Positions 46,926 to 55,498 of a stretch of 64,000 nt of DNA are shown here, one piece after another. This DNA comes from Streptomyces decoyicus (GTDB taxonomy: Bacteria; Actinomycetota; Actinomycetes; Streptomycetales; Streptomycetaceae): contig NZ_CP082301.1 in the NCBI RefSeq assembly GCF_019880305.1, positions 5,828,001 to 5,892,000 on the forward strand, in the 5' to 3' direction. The position numbers were made by a program, and so were the translations under genes. Within the stretch, counting starts at the first letter, position 1. Every line of letters begins with the position of its first letter. The notes beneath the pieces are model-generated. The model made no database searches. It worked only from the letters and a program-made list of their open reading frames with translations, and was not told where the DNA came from.

Positions 46926-47183
46926 TCATTCCGCGAAGAGCAGGCTTCCGCCGAAGGCCGTGAGCAGCAGCCCGCAGCACGCGGCGAACGTCATCCAGGC
47001 CTTCTCCCTGCGCCACCCGAGCACGGCGAACACCGCACTGCACAACAGGACCAGGTCCACCACGACGGGCCCGGGCCGGAGGTCGCCTCTGCCTGCGCTG
47101 ATGAGGGCCGCCACGGTGAGGAACAGCGCGAGAGCGCTGATTCCCAGGGCGATGTGGCGCGGGTAGTGGTTGCCGGTCGGCAT
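46926..47183 (-). CDS. Small integral membrane protein, unknown function
   Basis: 85 residues from ATG 47183 (GAAGGA upstream). Three hydrophobic segments are visible: ALGISALALFLTVAALIS, VVVDLVLLCSAVFAVLG and AWMTFAACCGLLLTAFGGSLLFA. Short polar links and MPTGNHYPRH complete it. I recognise no family. The purine-rich stretch 47201-47243 lies just upstream. An in-frame longer start is possible but encodes Pro/Ser-rich filler. Confidence 0.6.
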   Translation of the reverse strand: MPTGNHYPRHIALGISALALFLTVAALISAGRGDLRPGPVVVDLVLLCSAVFAVLGWRREKAWMTFAACCGLLLTAFGGSLLFAE

Positions 47184-47443
47184 GGTGTGAATCCTTCGCC
47201 GGGAGGGAGGTGGGAGGAGGAGAGGAGAGGGAAAGGGGAAGGGCGGCGGGGCACTCGTGCCGGCGCCGGCCGGGGATGCGATCCACTGTGCGGCTTGCTG
47301 ATCAGGGTATGCGGCTGAATTCGTGGACGTGTCCGCGTGGCGGAATGCCGAGGGGGTTACCGGTGCTGAGGGAGGGGGCGACATGATCGCCTCAGCGGGT
47401 CGCTCCTTGACGAGAGCGGTACGCCGGCAGTGAGGAGCTGACG

Positions 47444-48346
47444 ATGCAGGACACTCTCGCCGCAAGGATCGGCCGGGTCGGGGTCTGGCACGGCGGTCTC
47501 GGGAGCGTCCCGGCCGCCATCGAGCGCCGGGCGGCTGCCGAGATCGAGCGACTCGGCTACGGCGCTCTGTGGTTGGGCGAAGGGCCCGCCGCCAAAGAGG
47601 CGTTCAGCCACGCCGGTCTGCTGCTCGCCGCCACGGAGCGGATCACCCTCGCCACCGGCATCGCCAACATCTGGGCCCGCGACGCCGCCGCCGCGAACGG
47701 CGCCGCGCACACCCTCGCCGAGGCGTACGACGGCCGTTTCCTGCTCGGCCTGGGCGCCAGCCACGCCCCGATCGTCAACCTGCGCGGCCATGCGTACGCC
47801 AAGCCGTTCGCCGCGATGCGCGAATATCTCGATGCGATGGACGCCGCCCCGTACGAAGGCCCGGTGGCCGACCCGGCACCGGCCCGGGTGCTGGCGGCAC
47901 TCGGCCCGAAGATGCTGGAGCTGGCCAGGGACCGTACGGCCGGCGCCCACCCGTACTTCGTCACTCCCGAGCACACCGCCCGCGCCCGCGAGATCCTCGG
48001 CACCGGTCCGCTGCTCGCCCCCGAGCAGGCCGTGCTGCTGGAGTCCGATCCCGCGACGGCCCGCTCGCTGGCCCGCGAGCACCACACGCGTTTCTACCTG
48101 GAGCTGCCGAACTACACCGGCAATCTGCGCCGCCTCGGCTTCGGGGACGAGGACTTCGCGGGCGGCGGCAGCGACCGGCTGGTGGACGCGATCGTGGCCT
48201 GGGGCGACGTGGACGCCGTCCGGCGGCGCGTACAGGAACACCATGACGCGGGTGCCGACCATGTGGCCATCCAGCCGCTCGCGACGGACCGCGGGCTGGG
48301 TATCGACCAACTGCGGGAACTGGCACCGGTGTTGATCAACGCCTGA
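47444..48346 (+). CDS. LLM-class F420-dependent oxidoreductase
   Basis: 300 residues. The luciferase-like barrel shows GRVGVWHGGLGSVPAA, LGYGALWLGEGPAAKEAFSH, RITLATGIANIWARDA and DGRFLLGLGASHAP. The C-terminal half has GADHVAIQPLATD. The order and short length fit the TIGR03620-type F420 family. It would reduce or oxidise an unknown substrate with coenzyme F420, which Streptomyces make. A ribosome site (GAGGAG) precedes ATG 47444. It is convergent with the aldo/keto reductase. Confidence 0.85.
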   Translation: MQDTLAARIGRVGVWHGGLGSVPAAIERRAAAEIERLGYGALWLGEGPAAKEAFSHAGLLLAATERITLATGIANIWARDAAAANGAAHTLAEAYDGRFLLGLGASHAPIVNLRGHAYAKPFAAMREYLDAMDAAPYEGPVADPAPARVLAALGPKMLELARDRTAGAHPYFVTPEHTARAREILGTGPLLAPEQAVLLESDPATARSLAREHHTRFYLELPNYTGNLRRLGFGDEDFAGGGSDRLVDAIVAWGDVDAVRRRVQEHHDAGADHVAIQPLATDRGLGIDQLRELAPVLINA

Positions 48347-48405
48347 GGCCGGGCGGCGGCGCGGTGGGGGTTGCGGGCGCGGCCTGAAGCCGTCCCCTGC
48401 CCGCC

Positions 48406-49410
48406 TCAGTGGCCCAGCCGCTCCAGGGCGGCGAGCGGATAGCGCTCCCCGGACACGGCGCCGTCGGGTACGGCTGCCCGGAGCCGGGCCACCTGCTCAG
48501 CATCGAGTTCGATGCCGGCCGCCGCCGCGTTCTCCTCCAGGTAGCCACGGCGCTTCGTACCGGGGATCGGCACGATGTCCTCGCCCTGGGCGAGCAGCCA
48601 GGCGAGGACGGCCTGCGCCGGGGTGCAGCCGAGGGAGTCCGTGGTGGTCCGCACGGCCTGGACGAGCCGCAGATTGCGGTCGATGTTCTCCTCGGCGAAC
48701 CGCGGCCACCGGCGCCGGGCGTCCTCGGCGGTGAGGTCGTCGCGGGAGCCGAGCGCGCCCGTCAGCATCCCGCGCCCGAGCGGCGCGTACGCCACGACGC
48801 CGATGCCGAGCTCCCGGCAGGTCGCCAGCATCTCGCCCTCCACGACGTCGCGGGTGAAGAGGGAGTACTCCAGCTGTACGGCGCTGATGGGGTGCGTGGC
48901 ATGCGCCCGGCGCAGCGTCTGCGGGCTCACCTCGCTGAGGCCGAGGTGGCGTACGGCACCGGCGGCGACGAGATCGGCCATCGCACCGACCGTCTCCTCG
49001 ATGGGAACGGCCGGGTCGCGGCGGTGCATGTAGGAGAGGTCGATGCGGTCCGTGCCGAGGCGGCGCAGCGAGGCGTGGCACGCCTCGCGCACCCAGGAGG
49101 CGGAGGTGTCCACCTCGTTCACCCGCCCGGTGGCGGCGTCGTGCCGCAGCCCGAACTTGGTGGAGAGCACCAGCTCGTCCCGCTGCGAGGCGGTACGGCG
49201 GCGCAGCCAGCGGCCGAGGAACTCCTCGTTGGCGCCCCGCCCGTAGGCGTCCGCGGTGTCCAGCAGCGTGACGCCGAGCTCGGCGGCACGGTCGAGGGTA
49301 CGGAGCGACTCGGCGTCGTCCGGGACGCCGTACGAGGCCGACATCCCCATGCAGCCGAGGCCGAGCGCGGAGACGTTCGGCCCGTGTGTGCCGAGCTGAC
49401 GCTGCTTCAT
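48406..49410 (-). CDS. Aldo/keto reductase
   Basis: 334 residues. A TIM-barrel AKR with catalytic Asp and Tyr in LLDTADAYGRGANEEFLG, Lys in ELVLSTKFGLR and His in LSYMHRRDP. The cofactor-binding end has GEDIVPIPGTKRRGYLEENAAA, typical of NADP-dependent AKR13-like enzymes. It probably reduces small aldehydes or ketones; the substrate is unknown. It is divergent from plcC, with a perfect CTGCGATCGCAG palindrome (49457-49468) 47 bp upstream of its start. Confidence 0.93.
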   Translation of the reverse strand: MKQRQLGTHGPNVSALGLGCMGMSASYGVPDDAESLRTLDRAAELGVTLLDTADAYGRGANEEFLGRWLRRRTASQRDELVLSTKFGLRHDAATGRVNEVDTSASWVREACHASLRRLGTDRIDLSYMHRRDPAVPIEETVGAMADLVAAGAVRHLGLSEVSPQTLRRAHATHPISAVQLEYSLFTRDVVEGEMLATCRELGIGVVAYAPLGRGMLTGALGSRDDLTAEDARRRWPRFAEENIDRNLRLVQAVRTTTDSLGCTPAQAVLAWLLAQGEDIVPIPGTKRRGYLEENAAAAGIELDAEQVARLRAAVPDGAVSGERYPLAALERLGH

Positions 49411-49456
49411 GATGACTTAGGCCTCCGGCAGTTGATGACGTCCGCGAGGAATGCGC

Positions 49457-49468
49457 CTGCGATCGCAG
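49457..49468. promoter_or_regulatory. CTGCGATCGCAG palindrome in the AKR-plcC divergent region
   Basis: A perfect 12-bp palindrome 47 bp before the aldo/keto reductase start in a 270-bp divergent region. It contains a PvuI-type core by chance or selection. A regulator site is possible; no evidence beyond symmetry. Confidence 0.3.
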
Positions 49469-49680
49469 CATCCCATATGCCTGCTGATGCACACTGATCC
49501 GGTGTGGGTCGTCAGCATCATCCGAAGGCCTGAGAAGCGGCTGCGCCGGCCGTTCCCGAAGTTGTCACCCGGCTATCTGTCGTCCGTCACGGCAGTCCGT
49601 TAGCGTCCCCGTCGCACCCTCGCAGTGGAGTGGGCACGGACCATTGACTGGCTGAGGGACCGTCGACTGGGAGGTCGGGC

Positions 49681-51792
49681 GTGACACCTGAGGTATCTCG
49701 TAGACGTGTACTGGGAGTTGGCGCGGCAGCGGCGGGCGCGGCGATGACGGGGTCGATGCTGCCGCCGTCGTTGCAGCAGGCGCTGGCGGACGACGCGGCA
49801 CGGCCGGCGCGGGGCTGCGGCGGGATCGAGGACATCAGGCACGTCGTCGTCCTGATGCAGGAGAACCGTTCCTTCGACCACTACTTCGGGATGCTGCGCG
49901 GCGTACGCGGCTATGCCGACCGCAATGCGATCGAGCTGCCCGGCGGCCGCAGCGTCTACGAGCAGCCGGGGCCGCCGGGCCTCGGGACCGTGCTGCCCTT
50001 CCCGGTGCGCGAGGCGGCCGCGGCGCAGAAGAAGGACCTCCAGTACATCGGCGCGCTGGACCACAGCTGGTTCGGCGGGGCCGTGGCGTGGAACGGCGGC
50101 TGGACGAACAACTGGGTCACCGCCAAGACCGCCGCCGCCATGGCGCACTACGACCGGCAGGACGTCCCGCTGCACTACGAGCTCGCGGACACCTTCACCG
50201 TCTGCGACGCCTACCACTCCTCGATCCACTCCTCCACCAGCCCCAACCGCAACCACCTGGTGAGCGGGTGGACGGGCTACGAGCCCAACGGAAGGCGGGC
50301 GGTGGGCAACGACGCCTACGAGGAGGACACCCACACCGGCTACACCTGGACCACCTACGCCGAGCGCCTGGAGAGGGCCGGCCGCAGCTGGCGGGTCTAC
50401 CAGGAGTGGGACAACTTCACCGACAACAACCTGGAGTTCTACGCGAGCTTCAAGGCGGTCGCGAAGAAGGCCCTGGCCGAGGTGGACGGCGTGCAGAACA
50501 TGACCGGCTTCTACGGGAAGCTGGCGGCCGCCGACGAGGCCGGGCGCAAGCGGCTGAAGGGGCTGCTGGAGAAGGGGGTCACGGGCCTCGGCCGCGCCGA
50601 ACGCAGCCTGTTCGAGCGGGCGCTGCGCCGCGGTGAGCCGGACTCCACGGCGACCGCGTTCGCCGCCGATGTCGCGAGCGGCAAGCTGCCCGAGGTGTCG
50701 TACATCGTGCCGTCCGCCGCGGACTCCGAGCACCCCGGCTCGTCCTCGCCGGCCGAGAGCGCCACCATCGTCTACAAGGTGCTGGACGCGCTCGGCAGGC
50801 ACCCGGAGGTCTGGCGGCACACCGCGCTCTTCCTGACGTACGACGAGAACGACGGGTTCTTCGACCATGTGCCGCCGCCGGTCCCGCCGCCCGGGACGGC
50901 CGGGGAGTTCTGCGACGGCCTGCCGACCGGTCTGGGCATACGGGTGCCGATGCTGGTCATCTCGCCCTGGACGGTCGGCGGCTACGCCTGCTCCCAGGTC
51001 TTCGACCACACCTCGATCACCCGCTTCCTGGAGCGCTGGACGGGGATCGAGGAGCCGAACATCAGCGCCTGGCGGCGCGCCGTGTGCGGCGATCTCACGG
51101 CCGCCTTCGACTTCTCCCGCGGGCGCAAGCAGCCGTCCGTACGGCGGCCCGGCGAGATCCCGGCGTTCAGCGGGCGCTGGTCGCCGCGGCCGCCGGCCGA
51201 GCAGGCGCTGCCCCGCCAGGAGGGCGGCAGCCGCCCGGCCAGGGCGCTGCCGTACCAGCCGGACGCCGACGGCGGCTTCGACCCGGGCGCCTCGGTCTTC
51301 CGGCTGGCCGTACGCAACGACGGGAAGGCCACCGCGCATCTGGCGCTCTACCCGTACGCGAAGGAATTCGACGCCCCGCAGCACCGGGATGTGCGGGGCA
51401 AGGGGGAGTGGGAGGTACCGGTCAAGGACAGCACGTACCGCTTCACGGTGACCGGGCCGAACGGCTTCCGGCGGGAGTTCGCCGGGACGGGGCAGGGCGC
51501 CGCCGCGGCCGTCAGGATCAGCACACGGATCGACGCCGGGCGGCAGGAGCTCCATCTGACCGTCACCAACCACAGCCGCACCGACCTCACCTTCACCCTC
51601 AGGCCGCTGGCCTATGCGGACAGCGCGCCGCGCACGGTGAAGGTGAAGGCCGGCAGCATCCGCACCGTCGCCCATTCCGCCGCGGACGCGCACGGCTGGT
51701 ACGACCTCGGCCTCACGGCCGCCGAGGACACGTCCTTCCGCCGCCGGCTGATGGGACACGTGGAGAACGGCAAGGAGTCGGTCACCGGCTGA
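49681..51792 (+). CDS. Tat-exported phosphocholine-type phospholipase C
   Basis: 703 residues from GTG 49681 (GGAGG upstream). A twin-arginine signal (SRRRVLGVGAAAAGAAMTG) precedes the phosphoesterase domain: HVVVLMQENRSFDHYFGMLRG, STSPNRNHLVSG, FLTYDENDGFFDHVPPP and RVPMLVISPWTVGG. Two C-terminal DUF756-type domains follow (SVFRLAVRNDGKA, then ELHLTVTNHSRTDLTFTLRP). It cleaves phosphatidylcholine or sphingomyelin outside the cell, probably for phosphate or lipid scavenging. No PHO-box was identified upstream. Confidence 0.94.
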   Translation: MTPEVSRRRVLGVGAAAAGAAMTGSMLPPSLQQALADDAARPARGCGGIEDIRHVVVLMQENRSFDHYFGMLRGVRGYADRNAIELPGGRSVYEQPGPPGLGTVLPFPVREAAAAQKKDLQYIGALDHSWFGGAVAWNGGWTNNWVTAKTAAAMAHYDRQDVPLHYELADTFTVCDAYHSSIHSSTSPNRNHLVSGWTGYEPNGRRAVGNDAYEEDTHTGYTWTTYAERLERAGRSWRVYQEWDNFTDNNLEFYASFKAVAKKALAEVDGVQNMTGFYGKLAAADEAGRKRLKGLLEKGVTGLGRAERSLFERALRRGEPDSTATAFAADVASGKLPEVSYIVPSAADSEHPGSSSPAESATIVYKVLDALGRHPEVWRHTALFLTYDENDGFFDHVPPPVPPPGTAGEFCDGLPTGLGIRVPMLVISPWTVGGYACSQVFDHTSITRFLERWTGIEEPNISAWRRAVCGDLTAAFDFSRGRKQPSVRRPGEIPAFSGRWSPRPPAEQALPRQEGGSRPARALPYQPDADGGFDPGASVFRLAVRNDGKATAHLALYPYAKEFDAPQHRDVRGKGEWEVPVKDSTYRFTVTGPNGFRREFAGTGQGAAAAVRISTRIDAGRQELHLTVTNHSRTDLTFTLRPLAYADSAPRTVKVKAGSIRTVAHSAADAHGWYDLGLTAAEDTSFRRRLMGHVENGKESVTG

Positions 51793-51847
51793 GACGCGGC
51801 GGACGGGGCGGGGGAGGCGCAGGGGACGAGCTCCCCATTCCCGGCTC

Positions 51848-51867
51848 TTTGTGGGGAAGTCCACAAA
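51848..51867. promoter_or_regulatory. TTTGTGG/CCACAAA dyad upstream of the MMPL transporter
   Basis: Perfect 7-bp arms TTTGTGG (51848-51854) and CCACAAA (51861-51867), 6-bp spacer, about 160 bp before GTG 52028 and 56 bp after the plcC stop. The 20-bp symmetrical layout and local AT content suit a TetR- or GntR-like operator. Confidence 0.4.
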
Positions 51868-52027
51868 CACCTCAAAGGATCTCTCCGGGCTGACACCCTG
51901 CACAAGAGGGGAGCCCGCCGCTCCCACCAGGCATCCGGCGGGCCCGCCCCGTCCCCCGTACATCCGCGCTCGGCACCGCCCGCTCCCGGGAGCTATCGAC
52001 GCACAACCCGGGAAGCAGACGAGGTCC

Positions 52028-54286
52028 GTGACCGCTCTGGCTCGGTGGTGTCTCAGGCGCCGCATCGTCGTGATCGTTCTCTGGCTCGCCGCCTTCACGG
52101 GGGTCGCCGTCGCCGCGGGAGTGACGGGGTCCGCGTACTCGAACGACTACGAGGTCCCCGGGACCGAATCCGGGCGGGCGGCGGCCCTGCTGGACCGGGC
52201 CTTCCCCGGGCAGTCCGGGGACAGCGACAGCATCGTGTGGCACACGGACTCCGCAACGGTGCGCTCCGCCGCAGTCCGCAGGACGATGACGGACACCCTG
52301 GAGAAGGTCGCCGAGCTGCCCGGCGTCGCCGCGGTGCGGAGCCCCTACGGCGGGCCCGGCGCCCACCCGTCCGGCGGGCGGAACGGGCGGCAGATCAGCA
52401 AGGACGGGCACACCGCCTACGCCTCCGTGCTCTTCGGCCGCTCCACCGACGAGCTGGACCCCGCCCAGGTCCAGAAGGTCGTCGACACCGCGCGGCGCGC
52501 GTCCGGCCGCGGCCTTCAGGTCGAGCTGGGCGGCGCCGGGATCGCGCTCACCGAGGCGCCGCGCGCCCAGCTCCCGGAAATCATCGGGCTCGGTGCCGCG
52601 GCCGTGGTGCTCTTCCTCGCCTTCGGGTCGCTCGCCGCGACCTTCCTGCCGATCGTCACCGCGCTGGCCGCCGTCGGGACCGCCTCGGCCGGCATCACCC
52701 TGCTCAGCCACGCCATGACCGTCGCCGACTTCGCCCCGATGCTCGGCATGCTGATCGGGCTCGGCGTCGGCATCGACTATGCGCTGTTCATCGTCACCCG
52801 GCACCGCAAGGGCCTGCGGGCGGGGCTGCCGGTCGAGGAGGCCGCCGTCCGCGCGGCCGCGGTGTCCGGGCGGGCGGTCGTCTTCGCCGGGGCCACCGTC
52901 TGTATCGCGCTGCTGGGCATGCTGATCCTGCGGCTGAGCTTCCTCAACGGCGTCGCCCTCGCCGCGTCGCTGACCGTCGTGCTGACCGTGGCCGCCGCCG
53001 TCACCCTGCTGCCGGCGCTGCTCGGACTGATCGGGATGCGGGCGCTGAGCCGGCGCGAGCGCCGGCAGCTGGCCGAGCACGGACCGCGTCCCGACCGGCC
53101 CACCGGTATCGCCGCCCGCTGGTCAGGGTTCGTCGAGCGGCACCCCAAGCTGCTGGGAACGGTCGCCGCGGCCCTGATGCTGGCCCTGGCACTGCCCGCC
53201 TTCGGGCTGCACCTGGGCACCTCCGACCAGGGCAACAACCCGGCCGGTTCGACCACCCGCAAGGCGTACGACCTGCTGGCGGGCGGCGGTCCCGGCGCCG
53301 GACGCGGGAGCGGCTTCGGGCCCGGCTCCAACGGGCCGCTGACGCTCGTCGGCACCCTGGACGGCGCCAAGGACCGGATCGCCTTCGACAAGCTGCCGCA
53401 CCGTCTGCGGGGCACGCCCGGCGTCGCCCAGGTCAGCGCCCCCGACTTCAACGGCAGCCACAGCGTCGGCGTGATCACCGTCGTGCCCGCCGGCTCGCCG
53501 CAGTCCCGGCAGACCTCCGACCTGGTGCGACACCTGCGTACGGACGTGCTGCCCGCGGCCGGGGGCGCGAGCACGCTGCGGGTGCAGGTCGGCGGCATCA
53601 CCGCCAGTTACGACGACTTCGCGTCCGTCATCGTCGGCAAGCTGCCGCTCTTCATCGGCGTCGTCATCGCGCTCGGCTCGGTCCTGCTGCTGCTCGCCTT
53701 CCGCAGCATCGGCATCCCGCTGAAGGCCGCACTGATGAACGTCGCCGCGGTCGCCTCGTCCTTCGGGATCGTCGTCGCGATCTTCCAGTGGGGCTGGGGG
53801 AGTGAGCTGCTGGGGCTGGGCAGCGCCGGACCGGTCGAACCGTTCCTGCCGGTCATCATGGTGTCGGTGCTCTTCGGCCTGTCCATGGACTACCAGGTGT
53901 TCCTGGTCTCCCGGATGTACGAGGAGTGGCAGCTGACGCACAACAACTGCCGTGCGGTACGGGTCGGGCTCGCCGAGACCAGCCGGGTGATCAACTCGGC
54001 GGCGGTCATCATGATCGCGGTGTTCGGGGCCTTCGTTCTCAGCGGCGACCGGATCATCGCGATGTTCGGCATCGGCCTGGCCTCCGCCGTCGCCCTGGAC
54101 GCCTTCGTGCTCCGTACGCTCCTGGTGCCCGCCCTGATGCACCTGCTGGGCGGCGCCAACTGGTGGCTGCCGTCCTGGCTCGACCGGTGGCTGCCCCGGA
54201 TCAGCATCGAGCCGCCGCCGGAGCCGGGCACGGCGGCGTGGCTGCCCGGACCGCAGGACGGTGAGAAACCGCTGGTGGGGGTCTAG
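52028..54286 (+). CDS. MMPL/RND-family membrane transporter
   Basis: 752 residues from GTG 52028. Two halves, each with a large extracytoplasmic loop and about five to six helices. The proton-relay GxxxDY motifs are GLGVGIDYALFIVTRH and FGLSMDYQVFLVSRMYEEW. The first helix is RIVVIVLWLAAFTGVAVAAG. A Gly-rich loop (GGGPGAGRGSGFGPGS) sits in the second periplasmic domain. Such MMPL proteins export lipids or antibiotics in actinobacteria. The substrate is unknown. The preceding dyad at 51848 may control it. Confidence 0.92.
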   Translation: MTALARWCLRRRIVVIVLWLAAFTGVAVAAGVTGSAYSNDYEVPGTESGRAAALLDRAFPGQSGDSDSIVWHTDSATVRSAAVRRTMTDTLEKVAELPGVAAVRSPYGGPGAHPSGGRNGRQISKDGHTAYASVLFGRSTDELDPAQVQKVVDTARRASGRGLQVELGGAGIALTEAPRAQLPEIIGLGAAAVVLFLAFGSLAATFLPIVTALAAVGTASAGITLLSHAMTVADFAPMLGMLIGLGVGIDYALFIVTRHRKGLRAGLPVEEAAVRAAAVSGRAVVFAGATVCIALLGMLILRLSFLNGVALAASLTVVLTVAAAVTLLPALLGLIGMRALSRRERRQLAEHGPRPDRPTGIAARWSGFVERHPKLLGTVAAALMLALALPAFGLHLGTSDQGNNPAGSTTRKAYDLLAGGGPGAGRGSGFGPGSNGPLTLVGTLDGAKDRIAFDKLPHRLRGTPGVAQVSAPDFNGSHSVGVITVVPAGSPQSRQTSDLVRHLRTDVLPAAGGASTLRVQVGGITASYDDFASVIVGKLPLFIGVVIALGSVLLLLAFRSIGIPLKAALMNVAAVASSFGIVVAIFQWGWGSELLGLGSAGPVEPFLPVIMVSVLFGLSMDYQVFLVSRMYEEWQLTHNNCRAVRVGLAETSRVINSAAVIMIAVFGAFVLSGDRIIAMFGIGLASAVALDAFVLRTLLVPALMHLLGGANWWLPSWLDRWLPRISIEPPPEPGTAAWLPGPQDGEKPLVGV

Positions 54287-54423
54287 CGGGTGGCTCCCCG
54301 GGGCCTGGGAACGGCCCGGCCCGGCCCGGTCCGGAGGCCGGCGCCCGGCGTGTCGCCCGCTCTCGCCCGCCTGCTGCCGCGGTTCTCATCCGAATCTCAG
54401 ACGCGGCACCTACGGTCGCGCCC

Positions 54424-55080
54424 ATGGGAACGACCAGGACGACAGAGAACCGAACCGACGACGAGACGACCGTGCCGGCGCAGGGGGCCAAGGAGACTGC
54501 TGCGATCCCGGAGACCACCGAGGCGGAGGCGGCCGGCAAGGCCGGCGCCAAGGTCGACGAGGAGGCCGACGACAACGCCGCCCTCGCCGCGCAGGACGAG
54601 GCCAGTGACCGCGAAGCGGACGACGGCTCCGACGCTCCCGACCGCGGCACATACGCCACCGCACAGCCCGCCACCGGCATCGCCGCCGGCGCTGGTGCCG
54701 TCGTCGCCGCGGGGCTCGGCCTCGCGTCCGTCACCGGCACCTGGCTCGGCACGACGCTGGCCGAGCGGGCGAACCTGATGGGCCAGATCAAGGTCCAGTC
54801 GGGCAAGGCCCAGGCCGCGGAGCAGATCTCCGCCGTCTACGGCGCCTCCTGGCACACCAATGCCCTGGTCAACGGCTTCTTCGCACTGCTCGCCGTGATC
54901 GCCGCCGCGGTGGTGCTGACCCGCTCGCGCGCCACCTGGGTGCGGGCCGTCGCATGGGGCGGGCTGGCGCTCGGCGCGCTGGGGATCCTGATCTCCGCGG
55001 GCATGTACCTCGACCTGTTCGCGAGCATGCCCACCGTGCCCAAGGCCCCCGCGGGAGCCGGCGGCCCCGCGGCTCCGTAA
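54424..55080 (+). CDS. Membrane protein with acidic disordered N-terminus, unknown function
   Basis: 218 residues from ATG 54424. Residues 1-75 are acidic, Ala/Glu/Asp/Thr-rich and presumably disordered. A C-terminal part has three helices: AAGAGAVVAAGLGLASVTG, ALVNGFFALLAVIAAAVVLT and AVAWGGLALGALGILIS. A soluble stretch (ERANLMGQIKVQSGKAQAA) links the first and second. No family is recognised. The ribosome site is weak. It stands alone between the MMPL gene and a small protein gene. Confidence 0.78.
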   Translation: MGTTRTTENRTDDETTVPAQGAKETAAIPETTEAEAAGKAGAKVDEEADDNAALAAQDEASDREADDGSDAPDRGTYATAQPATGIAAGAGAVVAAGLGLASVTGTWLGTTLAERANLMGQIKVQSGKAQAAEQISAVYGASWHTNALVNGFFALLAVIAAAVVLTRSRATWVRAVAWGGLALGALGILISAGMYLDLFASMPTVPKAPAGAGGPAAP

Positions 55081-55287
55081 GGCCACCCGGGCCGTTTTCT
55101 AAGCACCGTACGGGTGCCGCGGGCGGTGCCTAAGGAGCCCCTGAGCGGCATCGCGGGGTTTCTGAGCACCGCCCGGGGCCAAAGATCGGGAACTCTCCCC
55201 ATGTGGCGGACCCCCCTTGGCGACGAGGCTTGAGCACATCGACAAGCCGTCGAGACACCACCTCACCGCCGTCAGGGGAGAGCCGAC

Positions 55288-55485
55288 ATGTACCGCTCCG
55301 AGCTGGAGATCCGGATCCGCTACGAAGAGCTGCGCCGCGAGGCCGACCGGCAGCGCCTGGTGCGGGAGGCCACCGAGGCACGGCGCGCCGGGCACCGTGG
55401 CACCGCCCGCTCCGGGGAGAACGAACCCGAAGGGCGGGTGCGTGGGCGGAGCCGGTGGTTGCGGATACGCCGCGCCGCCGCCTGA
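55288..55485 (+). CDS. Small basic hypothetical protein
   Basis: 65 residues from ATG 55288 with GGGGAGAG 9 bp upstream. The first half is a charged amphipathic helix (SELEIRIRYEELRREADRQR), the rest Arg/Gly-rich (RVRGRSRWLRIRRAA). It ends 13 bp before the ATG of the large LuxR regulator, so the two are probably co-transcribed. It may be a small nucleic-acid- or protein-binding partner; no family is recognised. Confidence 0.7.
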   Translation: MYRSELEIRIRYEELRREADRQRLVREATEARRAGHRGTARSGENEPEGRVRGRSRWLRIRRAAA

Positions 55486-55498
55486 CCGGGAGACTCCG

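Noticed and set aside
49600..52098. 832-codon minus-strand open frame
   Set aside because: Antisense shadow of the phospholipase gene; no domain or start signal.
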